Of a DNA stretch of 14,894 nucleotides, positions 6,404-14,894 are shown in pieces. Made by a program: the position numbers and the translations under genes. This stretch comes from an uncultured Clostridia bacterium (GTDB lineage: Bacteria; Bacillota; Clostridia; TANB77; CAG-508), in the NCBI GenBank assembly GCA_947626205.1, contig CANQRO010000031.1:1-14894 (forward strand), read 5' to 3'. The notes under the pieces are model-generated. The model was not told the origin of the DNA. It saw nothing but the letters and a program-made list of their open reading frames with translations, and did not search any database. Position 1 is the stretch's first letter, and every line of letters begins with the position of its first letter.

Positions 6404-7345
6404 CTATGCTCCTTTTTCACTTTTAGTATTTATGTAAGACGTATTTCTAGGGTTAAATTTTGACACTTCTTTCATTTTTTCATATAGGCCTTTTTCTTCA
6501 CTTGTTAATTGTTTAGGAACCATAATTTTTATAGTAGCAGTTAAATCTCCTCTTCCACCTTTTCCATCTTTATAGCCTTTTCCTGGTATACGAAGTTTTT
6601 CACCGCTTTCTATTCCTGCTGGAACATATACTGAAATAGTGTCATCTATTCCTTCTATATTTACTCTTGTTCCTAAAGCCGCTTCCCATGGTGTTAATAA
6701 AAGTGATGTATATAAATCATATCCTACTAACTCTAATTTTCCTTCTGGTTTTATTTCAATTTTGATTAATAAATCTCCATTTTTTCCACCATATGCTCCA
6801 GCTTTACCTTGACCAATTAAACGAATTTTCTCATGATTTCTAATTCCTGCTGGAACTTTTATATTAAATGTTTTCATTTTTCCGTCGACTGTTCGTAAAG
6901 AAATTTTTTTATCTAACCCGTAATATGCTTCTTGTACAGTTATAGATATTGCAGTTTCTATATTATCGCCTTTAACAGGTACATTTTTTTTAGATTTTTT
7001 TTCATTTTTTTCTACTTCTTCTTTTTCTATGTTTCCAAAAAATAAATTAAAGAAGTCACTGAATACCGCATCTTTACCTCTTTTACTCTCTTCGTATGCT
7101 TGCTTTTTTTTCTTTGCTCCTATACGGTTATTCCACATTCTATCATATTTTCTTCTTGTAACATTGTTCGATAAAACTGTATAAGCTTCACTTATATCTT
7201 TAAATCGTTCTTCTGCGAATTTATCTCCTATATTTACGTCCGGATGATACTTTTTTGCTTGATCACGATATGCTTGTTTTATTTGATTTACAGTAACTTG
7301 GTTTGTTTCTAATTCGAGTATTTTATAATAGTCTTTAAATATCAT
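6404..7345 (-). CDS. DnaJ/CbpA-type J-domain co-chaperone without zinc finger
   Basis: This 313-residue Hsp40 protein would stimulate the ATPase of DnaK and hand over unfolded clients in the cytoplasm. The J domain covers about residues 4-70 with HPD at 34-36 (KKYHPDVN). The usual Gly/Phe region is replaced by a very basic and acidic linker (about 80-130). Two beta-sandwich client-binding domains follow, with AYYGLDKKISLRTVDGK, RLIGQGKAGAYGGKNGDLL and IPGKGYKDGKGGRGDL. There are no CXXCXGXG repeats, so it is type II (CbpA-like) rather than true DnaJ. I place the start at the ATG at 7343-7345, behind GTGAGGGAT; an in-frame GTG seven codons earlier is less likely. It has its own promoter (7376-7404), and no terminator is seen after it. 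Being apart from grpE-dnaK fits an auxiliary J protein. Confidence 0.88.
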   Translation of the reverse strand: MIFKDYYKILELETNQVTVNQIKQAYRDQAKKYHPDVNIGDKFAEERFKDISEAYTVLSNNVTRRKYDRMWNNRIGAKKKKQAYEESKRGKDAVFSDFFNLFFGNIEKEEVEKNEKKSKKNVPVKGDNIETAISITVQEAYYGLDKKISLRTVDGKMKTFNIKVPAGIRNHEKIRLIGQGKAGAYGGKNGDLLIKIEIKPEGKLELVGYDLYTSLLLTPWEAALGTRVNIEGIDDTISVYVPAGIESGEKLRIPGKGYKDGKGGRGDLTATIKIMVPKQLTSEEKGLYEKMKEVSKFNPRNTSYINTKSEKGA

Positions 7346-7375
7346 TTCTACATCCCTCACAATCACAGTAGATTC

Positions 7376-7404
7376 ATTATACCAAGTTTTGCCCTATTTT
7401 TCAA
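7376..7404 (-). promoter_or_regulatory. Sigma-A promoter of the dnaJ-like gene
   Basis: The minus strand reads TTGAAA (7399-7404), 17 bases, TATAAT (7376-7381). It lies just past the ddl terminator stem, and the predicted start of transcription is about 25 bases before the ATG at 7345. No CIRCE-type repeat is present. Confidence 0.8.
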
Positions 7405-7455
7405 TAGAAAAATAAAGAAAAATGGAAGTTTCCTTTGTTTTAGAAAATTCCATTT
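7403..7455 (-). terminator. Rho-independent terminator of the yqeK-murF-ddl operon
   Basis: An imperfect 13-bp stem (7420-7432 with 7443-7455, one mismatch; outer arm AAATGGAA) lies 8 bases after the ddl stop. On the minus strand it is followed by a T-rich tail (TTCTTTATTTTTC) reaching about 7407. The tail abuts the -35 of the next gene. Confidence 0.75.
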
Positions 7456-7462
7456 ATTTTAA

Positions 7463-8527
7463 TTAACAATTATTTAATGCTAGATCAATCAATTTATCTA
7501 ACAAATTTTGATATGAAATGCCTAAGTTTTCAAATAATTTAGGATACATACTAATTGTTGTAAAGCCAGGCAATGTATTAATTTCATTTATATATACCTT
7601 GTTTGTTTTATTTTCAACAAAAAAATCTACTCTAGACAATCCCTTTCCATCTATTGCTTTAAAAGCCTTTATTGCATAGTCTCTAATTTGGTTAGAAATT
7701 TCTTTACTTATATCTGCTGGTATTATTGTTTTTGATTCTTGATTTTTATATTTTGCATCAAAACTATAAAAATCTTCTGAAGACAAAATTTCTCCAACAG
7801 GTGAAGATATTACTTCTTTATTTCCAAGAACTGCACATTCAATTTCTCTTCCTAAAATTCCTTGCTCTATTAAGACTTTTTCATCATATTGACTTGCATA
7901 ATAAATTGCCTCTTGTAATTCCTCAGTATTTTCTGCTTTTTTAACGCCTACGCTTGAACCAGAATTAGATGGTTTTACAAACATTGGATATTTAATATTC
8001 TTTTCTATTATCTTAATAATTTCCGATAACTCTAATTTTTCTTCTTGAAAATCCTTAGAAATATATGTAAATTGATTGTTTACGACTTTTACATATTCAT
8101 ATTTTGCCTGTGGAATTTGTGCTTTTTCGAAAACTAATTTTGCATATACTTTATCCATACCTATACTAGATGATAATACTCCACATCCCACATATGGAAG
8201 CTTTAACATTTGAAACATACCTTGTATGCTTCCATCTTCTCCTCCAAGACCATGTAAAACAGGAAATACTACGTCCAAATTTTTTAAATATTCTATTATA
8301 TTATCTATTTTTTGAATTTCATTAATACTACTTTCAATATTTAATACTTTAATTTCTTCTACAGGCTTAGTATATTTATACCATAGTCCTGATTTATCTA
8401 TGTATATTGGAAAAATATCATATTTTTCCTTATTTAATTTTTCAATAATAGAGGTACCTGAAACCACAGAAACATCATGTTCTGTTGAGATTCCTCCAAA
8501 AATAACTCCTAATTTTAATTTACTCAT
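7463..8527 (-). CDS. ddl: D-alanine--D-alanine ligase
   Basis: This ATP-grasp ligase makes D-Ala-D-Ala for peptidoglycan in the cytoplasm. It has 354 residues, typical for the family. Visible landmarks are STEHDVSVVSG (14-24, with the Glu that binds the first D-Ala), LHGLGGEDGS (91-100), VKPSNSGSSVGV in the ATP-grasp core, SFDAKY in the omega loop, and EINTLPGFT (315-323) for magnesium and substrate binding. The omega loop keeps Lys-Tyr, as in D-Ala-D-Ala enzymes, rather than the His of D-lactate ligases, so no vancomycin-type resistance is suggested. I prefer ATG 8525-8527, about 12 bases after AAGGA; an ATG four codons upstream (8539) abuts the binding site too closely. It follows murF by about 35 bases in one operon. 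Confidence 0.93.
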   Translation of the reverse strand: MSKLKLGVIFGGISTEHDVSVVSGTSIIEKLNKEKYDIFPIYIDKSGLWYKYTKPVEEIKVLNIESSINEIQKIDNIIEYLKNLDVVFPVLHGLGGEDGSIQGMFQMLKLPYVGCGVLSSSIGMDKVYAKLVFEKAQIPQAKYEYVKVVNNQFTYISKDFQEEKLELSEIIKIIEKNIKYPMFVKPSNSGSSVGVKKAENTEELQEAIYYASQYDEKVLIEQGILGREIECAVLGNKEVISSPVGEILSSEDFYSFDAKYKNQESKTIIPADISKEISNQIRDYAIKAFKAIDGKGLSRVDFFVENKTNKVYINEINTLPGFTTISMYPKLFENLGISYQNLLDKLIDLALNNC

Positions 8528-8562
8528 TTTTAAACACATTCCTTCCTAACATACAAATATGT

Positions 8563-9954
8563 TTAGATATTTTTTAAACTTTCTACTATATTCTTGAAGT
8601 TCATTCCGTTTGAAGCTTTTATTAATATAGTATCTTCGCTTTTCATAATTTTTTTAATAAGTTTGCTTGCTTCTTCTGTGTTTTCTAATTCATAAATTTT
8701 ACTATTATCCATTCCATGTTCTTCCGCTTTTTTAGCAATATATTTTGCTTCTTTTCCAACTACTATTAAAGTATCTATATTATTTTTCACCACTTCTTCT
8801 CCAACATTTTCATGAAGCGTTTTAGAATATTCTCCTAATTCTAACATATCACCTAGTACTGCTATTGTTCTTTTTTTCGTCATTCTAGATAATGATTCAA
8901 TTCCTGCTTTCATGGAATCAAAGTTTGCATTATAACAATCATTAATTAATGTTACACCATTTTTTAATTTTATAATTTCCATTCTATTTTTAGAAAGTTC
9001 AAATTCTTCAATTCCTTTTATTATATTATTTATTGTAATACCTAAATTTAATCCAACGGCTATTGCAGATAATGCATTATATATAAAATGAATACCTCCA
9101 ACAGGCACTTTTATTTTATATTTTTCTTTATTTATACAAGCCATAAATTCACTTGTTTGCTCATTTAAGGTTATATCTTCAGCCGTTATATTGCTAGAAT
9201 TTTCAATTCCGAATGTATAAGTATTTCTTTTATTTTCTTCAGATTGCCATTTATGTAGTAAATCATTATCATTGTTAATGATAACTATTCCATCACTTTT
9301 CATTCCTTCTAGAATTTCTAATTTTGCTTTTAAAATATTTTCTCTTGAACCTAATTTTCCTATGTGTGCCGTTCCTACATTTGTAATAACACAAATTGTT
9401 GGTTTTGCAATTTTAGTTAAAGTTCTAATTTCTCCAAAACCACTCATACCCATTTCTACAACTAATGCCTCATGATCTTTTAGTTTTAATATAGTTAATG
9501 GTAAACCTATATGATTGTTCAAATTTCCTTCGGTTTTTAGTACTTTATAACTTGTTTGAACCACACTTGCAATCATATCTTTTGTACTTGTTTTCCCCAC
9601 ACTTCCTGTTATTGCAACAACTGGAATATTATATAAATCTCTTTTATAACTTGCCAATTTTTGCAAAGCTTCTATAGTATTTTCAGTAAATAATATTGTA
9701 GAATTAGGATATTTTTTAATGATTTCTTCATCTATTTTAGTTGGCTCTAATAAACATACACTTGCTTTTCTTTTTAATGCTTCTTCATAGAAATCGCTAC
9801 CGTTAAAATTTTCTCCTCTAATTCCTACATATACATCATTTGGATTTATTTGTCTTGTATCCTTTGAGAAATTTTCACATACTGTATCTTCTTTACCATA
9901 GATTAGCTTAGCATTGCATATATGTATTATATCTGCTACAGTTATTTGTTCCAT
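8563..9954 (-). CDS. murF: UDP-MurNAc-tripeptide--D-Ala-D-Ala ligase
   Basis: MurF adds the D-Ala-D-Ala made by Ddl to the UDP-MurNAc tripeptide, the last cytoplasmic step of precursor synthesis. The 463-residue product has the three Mur domains. The N-terminal part carries DTRQINPNDVYVGIRGENFNG for UMP-part binding. The ATP-binding centre has AITGSVGKTSTKD (114-126, P-loop Lys121) and VVEMGMSGFGEI. The C-terminal domain contains INDCYNANFDSMKAGI and AVLGDMLELGE, both typical of MurF. ATG 9952-9954 has GGGAGG six bases upstream; an in-frame TTG five codons earlier would overlap that site. It follows yqeK after 22 bases and precedes ddl, so enzyme and substrate-maker are co-transcribed. Confidence 0.95.
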   Translation of the reverse strand: MEQITVADIIHICNAKLIYGKEDTVCENFSKDTRQINPNDVYVGIRGENFNGSDFYEEALKRKASVCLLEPTKIDEEIIKKYPNSTILFTENTIEALQKLASYKRDLYNIPVVAITGSVGKTSTKDMIASVVQTSYKVLKTEGNLNNHIGLPLTILKLKDHEALVVEMGMSGFGEIRTLTKIAKPTICVITNVGTAHIGKLGSRENILKAKLEILEGMKSDGIVIINNDNDLLHKWQSEENKRNTYTFGIENSSNITAEDITLNEQTSEFMACINKEKYKIKVPVGGIHFIYNALSAIAVGLNLGITINNIIKGIEEFELSKNRMEIIKLKNGVTLINDCYNANFDSMKAGIESLSRMTKKRTIAVLGDMLELGEYSKTLHENVGEEVVKNNIDTLIVVGKEAKYIAKKAEEHGMDNSKIYELENTEEASKLIKKIMKSEDTILIKASNGMNFKNIVESLKNI

Positions 9955-9976
9955 TTTTTCCTCCCACAAATATATA

Positions 9977-10558
9977 TTATTTTTCGTTCTCCTTATGCCT
10001 ATTTTCTAAAATAATTTTATTCATTAGTTCTATTGTATTTGTATGAATTAATGAATTTTTAGTTAAACAATATTTTACAGCTTCTTTTTCAATAATTAGT
10101 ATTGCTTCATCTAAATCTGTTTTTGCAACTTCTCTAGCTTTAATATATGCTTCTGTAGATCTATTATCTTCTATTTTATCTGCTAAGAAAATAATTTTAT
10201 CCATTAGTGTCATATTAATATTTCCTGTTGTATGATTTACAATTGATTGAGCCATATCTTTAGTAAAATCAAATTTTTCCATTGTCATATATGCACCTAT
10301 TTTAGAATGCCATAATCCAGGCTCTTGTTGTTCAATATCATCTAAAATGATATTATGTTTTTTTACATAATCTAATGCATCTTCTTTTGGTAATTCTTTT
10401 GCAATATCATGCGCTATACCAATTTTCTTTGCTTTTTCTTCATCTTCTCCATATATTTTCGCAAGTTCTACTGCTTTTTTAGCTACACCAAGTGAATGTA
10501 GAAATCGCTTTTCAGATAATGATTCTTTAGCAATTTTTTCAATTTCTCCATATTTCAT
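9977..10558 (-). CDS. yqeK: YqeK-type HD phosphohydrolase (Ap4A hydrolase)
   Basis: This 193-residue HD-domain protein matches the YqeK family, which cleaves diadenosine tetraphosphate symmetrically to ADP. Metal-binding residues are visible in order: FLHSLGVA (His21), IAHDIAKEL (His50-Asp51), LWHSKIGA (His84), IVNHTTGN (His109) and FLADKIEDNR (Asp127). There is no membrane segment, so the protein is cytoplasmic. In many Bacillota yqeK sits behind nadD; here it heads an operon with murF and ddl, which is less usual. ATG 10556-10558 has AAAGGCG upstream, a moderate ribosome binding site. A weak promoter may overlap the upstream terminator (10588-10616). Confidence 0.9.
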   Translation of the reverse strand: MKYGEIEKIAKESLSEKRFLHSLGVAKKAVELAKIYGEDEEKAKKIGIAHDIAKELPKEDALDYVKKHNIILDDIEQQEPGLWHSKIGAYMTMEKFDFTKDMAQSIVNHTTGNINMTLMDKIIFLADKIEDNRSTEAYIKAREVAKTDLDEAILIIEKEAVKYCLTKNSLIHTNTIELMNKIILENRHKENEK

Positions 10559-10587
10559 AGTTTATTCGCCTTTCTTGTTTTTTTATT

Positions 10588-10616
10588 AGTATATACTTAA
10601 TTTTATAATTCGTAAA
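10588..10616 (-). promoter_or_regulatory. Weak putative promoter of the yqeK operon
   Basis: TTTACG (10611-10616), 17 bases, then TATACT (10588-10593) on the minus strand. The -35 is formed by the last bases of the upstream terminator palindrome. It is a poor -35, but this is the only candidate between the terminator and yqeK. Confidence 0.35.
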
Positions 10617-10652
10617 GAAAAAGGAGAAAATTCTCCTTTTTCTTTACGAATT
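10607..10652. terminator. 22-bp perfect palindromic, probably bidirectional terminator
   Basis: AATTCGTAAAGAAAAAGGAGAA (10607-10628 arm, read in two parts) is matched perfectly by 10631-10652 around two central bases. The core GGAGAA/TTCTCC stem is flanked by A-run and T-run on either side, so both transcripts would see a stem followed by TTTTTCTTT. The stop codon of the glucan synthase-like gene (10644-10646) lies inside the right arm. Confidence 0.85.
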
Positions 10653-13600
10653 TAAAATAACTTCTATATTATTTACTTTTCCATTATCTATTAATTTTAC
10701 CTTTTTTTCTGGAATTTCTTCTCCGTTTACTATAAATTTTTCTACTTCTTCTGAACTTTTTCCATTTGGATTTTTTACATGTATTTCATATATACTTGTT
10801 TTAAATTTATAGCGAATAGAATATTCTTTCCATTCTGGTGGAATTGATGGTTTTATGCTTAATGTATTATCTACAATTTTTAAACCTAGTATATATTCAA
10901 TTCCTGCTTTATACATCCAACTAGAAGAACCTGTATACCACGTCCATCCACCTCTGCCTAACAGATTTTTACTTCCATATACATCTGCTGCAATTACATA
11001 TGGTTCTACTTTATATCGGTTTACTGCATCTTTCGTTCTTGTGTGCTCTATTGGGTTTATCATTCTAAAATATTCATTTGCTTTTTCGCCATAACCCAAT
11101 ATTGCCATTGCAATAACCATCCAAATGGCAGCATGTGTGTATTGTCCTCCATTTTCTCTTACTCCTGGTAAATATCCTTTTATATATCCAGGTTCTAAAT
11201 CACTTTTTTCAAACGGAGGATCTAGCAATTTTATTACTCCATTTTGTTTATCTATTAAATAATTTTCTAAGTTTTCCATAGCTATATGTTTTTTATCATT
11301 ATCTCCTGCATTTGATATAACTGACCAGCTTTGTGCTATATTATCTATTTTACATTCTTCATTTTCTATGCTTCCTAAAATTTTTCCATTATCCATATAT
11401 GCTCTTCTAAACCATCTTCCATCCCAACCATGTGTGTTTAGTGCTGTTTTTAAATTTTTTTGTATTTCTTCATAGTATAGAGCTTTTTCATTATCATTTC
11501 TAATTTTACAAATTGGTATAAAACGATTTAATACTTCATATAAGAAAAATCCTAGCCATACACTTTCTCCTTTTCCTTTATTTCCAACTGTGCTAAAGCC
11601 ATCGTTCCAGTCGCCTGAACCTATTTTAGGTAGTCCATGTTCACCTAAAGAAATTCCTTTATCAATTGCTCTTATTAAATGCATATATAAGTCTTCGGAA
11701 AACTCTGTTTTAGGATGAACATCATAGTTTTCATCTTCATCTTCTGAAAGCATTCTTCCAGTTATATAGCTTACTTGTTCTTCTAAAATATGTGTGTCTC
11801 CTGTAAATTCTATATATTCTGCTACAACATATGGAAGCCATAATAAGTCATCCGAAAATTTTGTACGAATTCCTCTTTTTGTTTGTTCATGCCACCAATG
11901 CTCTACATCTCCTTCTATAAATTGATGCTCTGCATGTTTTAAAATTTGATTTTTCATAAATTCTGGACTGATAAACTTCATTCCCATTGAATCTTGTAAT
12001 TGGTCTCTAAATCCGTATGCTCCACCGGATTGATAAAATCCGCTTCTTCCCCATATTCTTGAACATATTGTTTGATAAGCCATCCATCCATTTAATATAA
12101 TATTCATAGATTCTACTGGTGTTTTTACTTGTACATTGTTTAATAATTCTAACCAATATCTTTTTGTGTTTTCAAATTCTATCTTTGCGTTTTCTACTAC
12201 TGTATATTTGTAAGCAATTTCTCTAGCTTTTTCTTTTGTTTCTTCAGTACCCAAAACTAATACTATTTCTTTATCTTCAAAACCTTTTAATTCTATTTCT
12301 ATTTGAACTGCTATACAGCTAGATTGCCCTTTAGAATTCTCACAATCTAAATTTTTCCTTAACCCTTGTGGATTTTCTATTGTTCCATTTCCTATAAAAG
12401 ACTTTCTATTCCCTGTATAATACTTAATTGTTTGACTACTTGATACATAACATTTTGAACTTTCCATGTCTTGCATATATTGATTTTTCGCAAAAAGTAT
12501 ATTTGAGTTTGAATCAAATTCTAAATTGATATACCCATCAGATTTTATACTATCTTCTCCTAGCACAGGTTTTAAATAGTAAACTATTTTTATATTTCTT
12601 TTTTCGGATAGTGTATTTTTTATTCTTAATATATTTACTTTGATGTTATCTTCTATTGGTATATAGGTTATATGTTCTTGCAATAACCCCATATTTAATA
12701 CACTAAATTTGCTATATCCAAATCCGTAAGTCATATAGTATTCTTCATCTTCGTCATTAAGATTTGGGCAAAGGCTCCATTCTTTTTTATAATTTTCGTC
12801 TTTTATATAAATTACTTCTGATGGAACATCTTTAACTACATCGTTACTCCATTCTGTTAAACGATTTAATCTACTATTTTCATACCATGTATAACCTGAA
12901 TTGTTATTTGTTATTACACTACCAAACTCTTTATTTGCAATAACATGGCTCCATACTACTTGTGGTTTGTTTTGTTTTGTCATTTTTATTATATATTCTT
13001 TGCCATCTTCACTAAAGCCACCATATTCGTTATAATATTTCAATTTTTCCATTTCTATTAAGTTTTTCTTTTTCTCCAAATATGGAAGCTTAACTTTATA
13101 GTCATCTTCTTTTTCGATGCTTTTTATTGTATCTAGATAATCTTCTTCTAAATCTCGAATTCTATTTTTTAAATTTCCTTTATGTGCATCTACATTTAAA
13201 TTTGCTCTAAATTCTAGTAAGCCTTTTATATCTATTTCGTTAGCGTTTAATAAATAAATTCCGCCTTTTCTGTTTAAAAGATACATTAAATGTCTGTTTA
13301 GTATTTCTCCCTCAATCATATCTTTTACGTATCTTTCGTATACATTTTCTTCTTCATTTAATATAACTAAATCTATGGTTATATTTTTAACTCTAAAGTA
13401 TTCATAGGCTTTTAAAATATCTTGTATTACATAAGAATCATTTACATCTTTGATTTTTACAAGTAGTATTGGATAATCTCCTGAAATTCCATACTTCCAT
13501 AGTTCTTTTCCATCATATACTTTATTATCTCCACTTAAATATAATTTTTTTAATGGATTTTGTACTAATAGATAAGATAATACTTTTTGATAAACCTCAA

Positions 13601-14894
13601 TTTCGCTTCCTTTAATTCCTAAATACCTTGCTTCCTCTTCTACTTTTACTCTTGATAATTCGAATGCTCTTTTTACATTTTCAGAGTTTGTATATTTTTT
13701 TAAATTGTCTTCTACTTCTTTTTTGTCATATGATGCTGTGATAATTAAGTTTAAGGTAACTTTATCTTGTGGTTTTATTGTAATAGTACGTTTTAGTGCT
13801 ATTATCGGATCAACGGTTAATCCTAAGTTTTTGGAAAATGGAATAGAATTTTCTATCATTTTAGGAACTCCTAATAAGTTTCCTCCATTTAATTTTTCAT
13901 TATCTATTTCATATTCTAATTCTCCTACTGTTTGGTCATTTGTAAATAAATTTACTCCTAAGAAAATTTCATTTGTGTTTCCTCTAGGGTTTCTTCTTAT
14001 TAAGATTGATTCTGTTTCTTCTAAATAGTCATATTTTAAGAACAAATTGTTAAATGCCATATGTGAATAGTCTTGTTCTTTTGTAGATAACACTGGTTCA
14101 AATACACTTGAAATTTCTAGGGTTTCTTCTCTTAGTCCTATATTTTCCAATTCTAGAGTTCTAATTTCAACTGGTTCATCTGGTGCAGTAATGATTTTAC
14201 ATGTAGTTATTATATTTTCATCAGTACGTATAAATTCATCTAAATCTGGTGAAAATTGTACTTCTATTTTTTTAGGCTTTTCTAAATTATTTTCTAGCAT
14301 TGTACTCCATATTTTTTTAGTACGTATATTTTTAATGTAAAATGGTATTCCTTGAGGGTAATCGTTTGTAGATTTATATCTATTAATTAATAAATCTTTA
14401 TACTTGCTAAATCCTTCTCCTCTTTCGTTTACGCAAATAGTATAATTCTCATTTGAAATGATATTGAAATTATTTAAGTTAGGATTTAGTTTTGTAAATA
14501 CTCGTTTTGAATAATTTTCATAATCTACATTTTTTAATTTTTCTATTTTTTCTTTTTTTTCTTTAGTTATAATTACATCCTCTGGCATTTTTTCTTGTAG
14601 CAAAATATCTACCGCTTTTATTTCCGGTATATCCATGAAACGTTCTTGTAATATATTATTGTTTATTAAATTGTTTATACTTAATAATATTAAAGCTTGA
14701 TGATGTGCCATATATGTTTTTACAACTTCATGAGTTTGATTTACTCTAAGTCTTCTTGGAGTATAGTCTATTGCTTCATAAAATCCGAAATTTCCTAACA
14801 TTCCTTCTTGTTCTAAATTTTTTAGGTTTTGTATAACTTCTTTTGGAATGTCTGGCAGTGCAAGTATACTACCATAAGAAGAAACCACCATTTC
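10644..14894 (-). CDS. Cyclic beta-1,2-glucan synthase-like protein, 3' part only
   Basis: About 1,416 codons of a much larger gene whose 5' end lies beyond the right edge. The first visible residues (VVSSYGSILALPDIPKEV, then GNFGFYEAIDYTPRRL and TYMAHHQALILL) match the end of the glycoamylase-like domain of NdvB/Cgs proteins, which trims or cyclises the chain. The remainder is a GH94-type region: a beta-sandwich part, then an alpha barrel with GFRDQLQDSMG, HWWHEQTKRGIRT and SGDWNDGF (Asp pair at 11610-11612 and 11601-11603), matching the catalytic acid motif of GH94 phosphorylases. The missing N-terminus would be expected to hold a membrane GT84 domain. Related full-length proteins are near 2,800 residues. 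The product is probably a beta-1,2-glucan. The frame is uninterrupted and has no CGG codon. The first Met seen at the edge is internal. Confidence 0.88.
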   Translation of the reverse strand, partial: EMVVSSYGSILALPDIPKEVIQNLKNLEQEGMLGNFGFYEAIDYTPRRLRVNQTHEVVKTYMAHHQALILLSINNLINNNILQERFMDIPEIKAVDILLQEKMPEDVIITKEKKEKIEKLKNVDYENYSKRVFTKLNPNLNNFNIISNENYTICVNERGEGFSKYKDLLINRYKSTNDYPQGIPFYIKNIRTKKIWSTMLENNLEKPKKIEVQFSPDLDEFIRTDENIITTCKIITAPDEPVEIRTLELENIGLREETLEISSVFEPVLSTKEQDYSHMAFNNLFLKYDYLEETESILIRRNPRGNTNEIFLGVNLFTNDQTVGELEYEIDNEKLNGGNLLGVPKMIENSIPFSKNLGLTVDPIIALKRTITIKPQDKVTLNLIITASYDKKEVEDNLKKYTNSENVKRAFELSRVKVEEEARYLGIKGSEIEVYQKVLSYLLVQNPLKKLYLSGDNKVYDGKELWKYGISGDYPILLVKIKDVNDSYVIQDILKAYEYFRVKNITIDLVILNEEENVYERYVKDMIEGEILNRHLMYLLNRKGGIYLLNANEIDIKGLLEFRANLNVDAHKGNLKNRIRDLEEDYLDTIKSIEKEDDYKVKLPYLEKKKNLIEMEKLKYYNEYGGFSEDGKEYIIKMTKQNKPQVVWSHVIANKEFGSVITNNNSGYTWYENSRLNRLTEWSNDVVKDVPSEVIYIKDENYKKEWSLCPNLNDEDEEYYMTYGFGYSKFSVLNMGLLQEHITYIPIEDNIKVNILRIKNTLSEKRNIKIVYYLKPVLGEDSIKSDGYINLEFDSNSNILFAKNQYMQDMESSKCYVSSSQTIKYYTGNRKSFIGNGTIENPQGLRKNLDCENSKGQSSCIAVQIEIELKGFEDKEIVLVLGTEETKEKAREIAYKYTVVENAKIEFENTKRYWLELLNNVQVKTPVESMNIILNGWMAYQTICSRIWGRSGFYQSGGAYGFRDQLQDSMGMKFISPEFMKNQILKHAEHQFIEGDVEHWWHEQTKRGIRTKFSDDLLWLPYVVAEYIEFTGDTHILEEQVSYITGRMLSEDEDENYDVHPKTEFSEDLYMHLIRAIDKGISLGEHGLPKIGSGDWNDGFSTVGNKGKGESVWLGFFLYEVLNRFIPICKIRNDNEKALYYEEIQKNLKTALNTHGWDGRWFRRAYMDNGKILGSIENEECKIDNIAQSWSVISNAGDNDKKHIAMENLENYLIDKQNGVIKLLDPPFEKSDLEPGYIKGYLPGVRENGGQYTHAAIWMVIAMAILGYGEKANEYFRMINPIEHTRTKDAVNRYKVEPYVIAADVYGSKNLLGRGGWTWYTGSSSWMYKAGIEYILGLKIVDNTLSIKPSIPPEWKEYSIRYKFKTSIYEIHVKNPNGKSSEEVEKFIVNGEEIPEKKVKLIDNGKVNNIEVILNS

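Noticed and set aside
7463..8527. VanA-like D-lactate or other resistance ligase
   Set aside because: The omega loop keeps Lys-Tyr as in normal Ddl, and the neighbours are murF and yqeK, not vanH or vanX.
1..14894. CRISPR arrays, tRNA or rRNA genes, insertion sequences, attachment sites
   Set aside because: I saw no spaced direct repeats, cloverleaf-like segments, transposase fragments or flanking duplications.

Overview
The window is very AT-rich. Every gene I can support lies on the minus strand, so transcription runs from position 14894 towards 1. Near-consensus sigma-A promoters, GGAGG-type ribosome binding sites, a Spo0E-like phosphatase, a YmfF/YmfH peptidase pair and a murF-ddl pair point to a low-GC Gram-positive of the Bacillota, most likely an uncultured gut Clostridia-type lineage. 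The genus is not resolved.

Layout in the direction of transcription. (1) 14894-10644: the 3' portion of a giant cyclic beta-1,2-glucan synthase-like protein (glycoamylase-like part plus GH94 part), ending in a 22-bp perfect inverted-repeat terminator. (2) 10558-7463: an operon of yqeK (HD-domain Ap4A hydrolase), murF and ddl, closed by a hairpin terminator. (3) 7345-6404: a zinc-finger-less DnaJ/CbpA-type co-chaperone with its own promoter. (4) 6278-3321: a three-gene cassette behind a perfect TTGACA-17-TATAAT promoter, with two unrecognised small proteins and then a VirD4/TraG-type coupling ATPase, closed by a terminator. (5) 3161-562: a ymfF-ymfH M16 peptidase pair. (6) 363-199: a 54-residue Spo0E-like phosphatase with its own promoter and terminator. 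(7) 1-159: promoter and leader of a gene that begins just outside the left edge.

The most striking observation is that two genes, virD4 and ymfH, are each split by one surplus nucleotide. Removing one base restores a textbook protein in both: a complete Walker A motif in VirD4, and a full-length C-terminal domain in YmfH. Both breaks fall on a 0-frame CGG codon, in the contexts GGA CGG ATC and CCT CGG TAA. By my hand scan of about 4,600 codons these are the only two in-frame CGG codons in the window. The other roughly 30 CGG trinucleotides on the coding strand are all out of frame. AGA, CGT, CGC and CGA are all used normally for arginine. This suggests that CGG is unassigned in this organism and that ribosomes shift +1 there, reading C-GGN as a four-base glycine codon or reading Arg and then skipping a base. 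Chance frameshifts or assembly errors remain the alternative.

A second oddity is the ymfH start. Its strong Shine-Dalgarno is separated from the start codon by a perfect 8-bp hairpin that also contains an in-frame mini-ORF, which suggests structural bypass or leader control.
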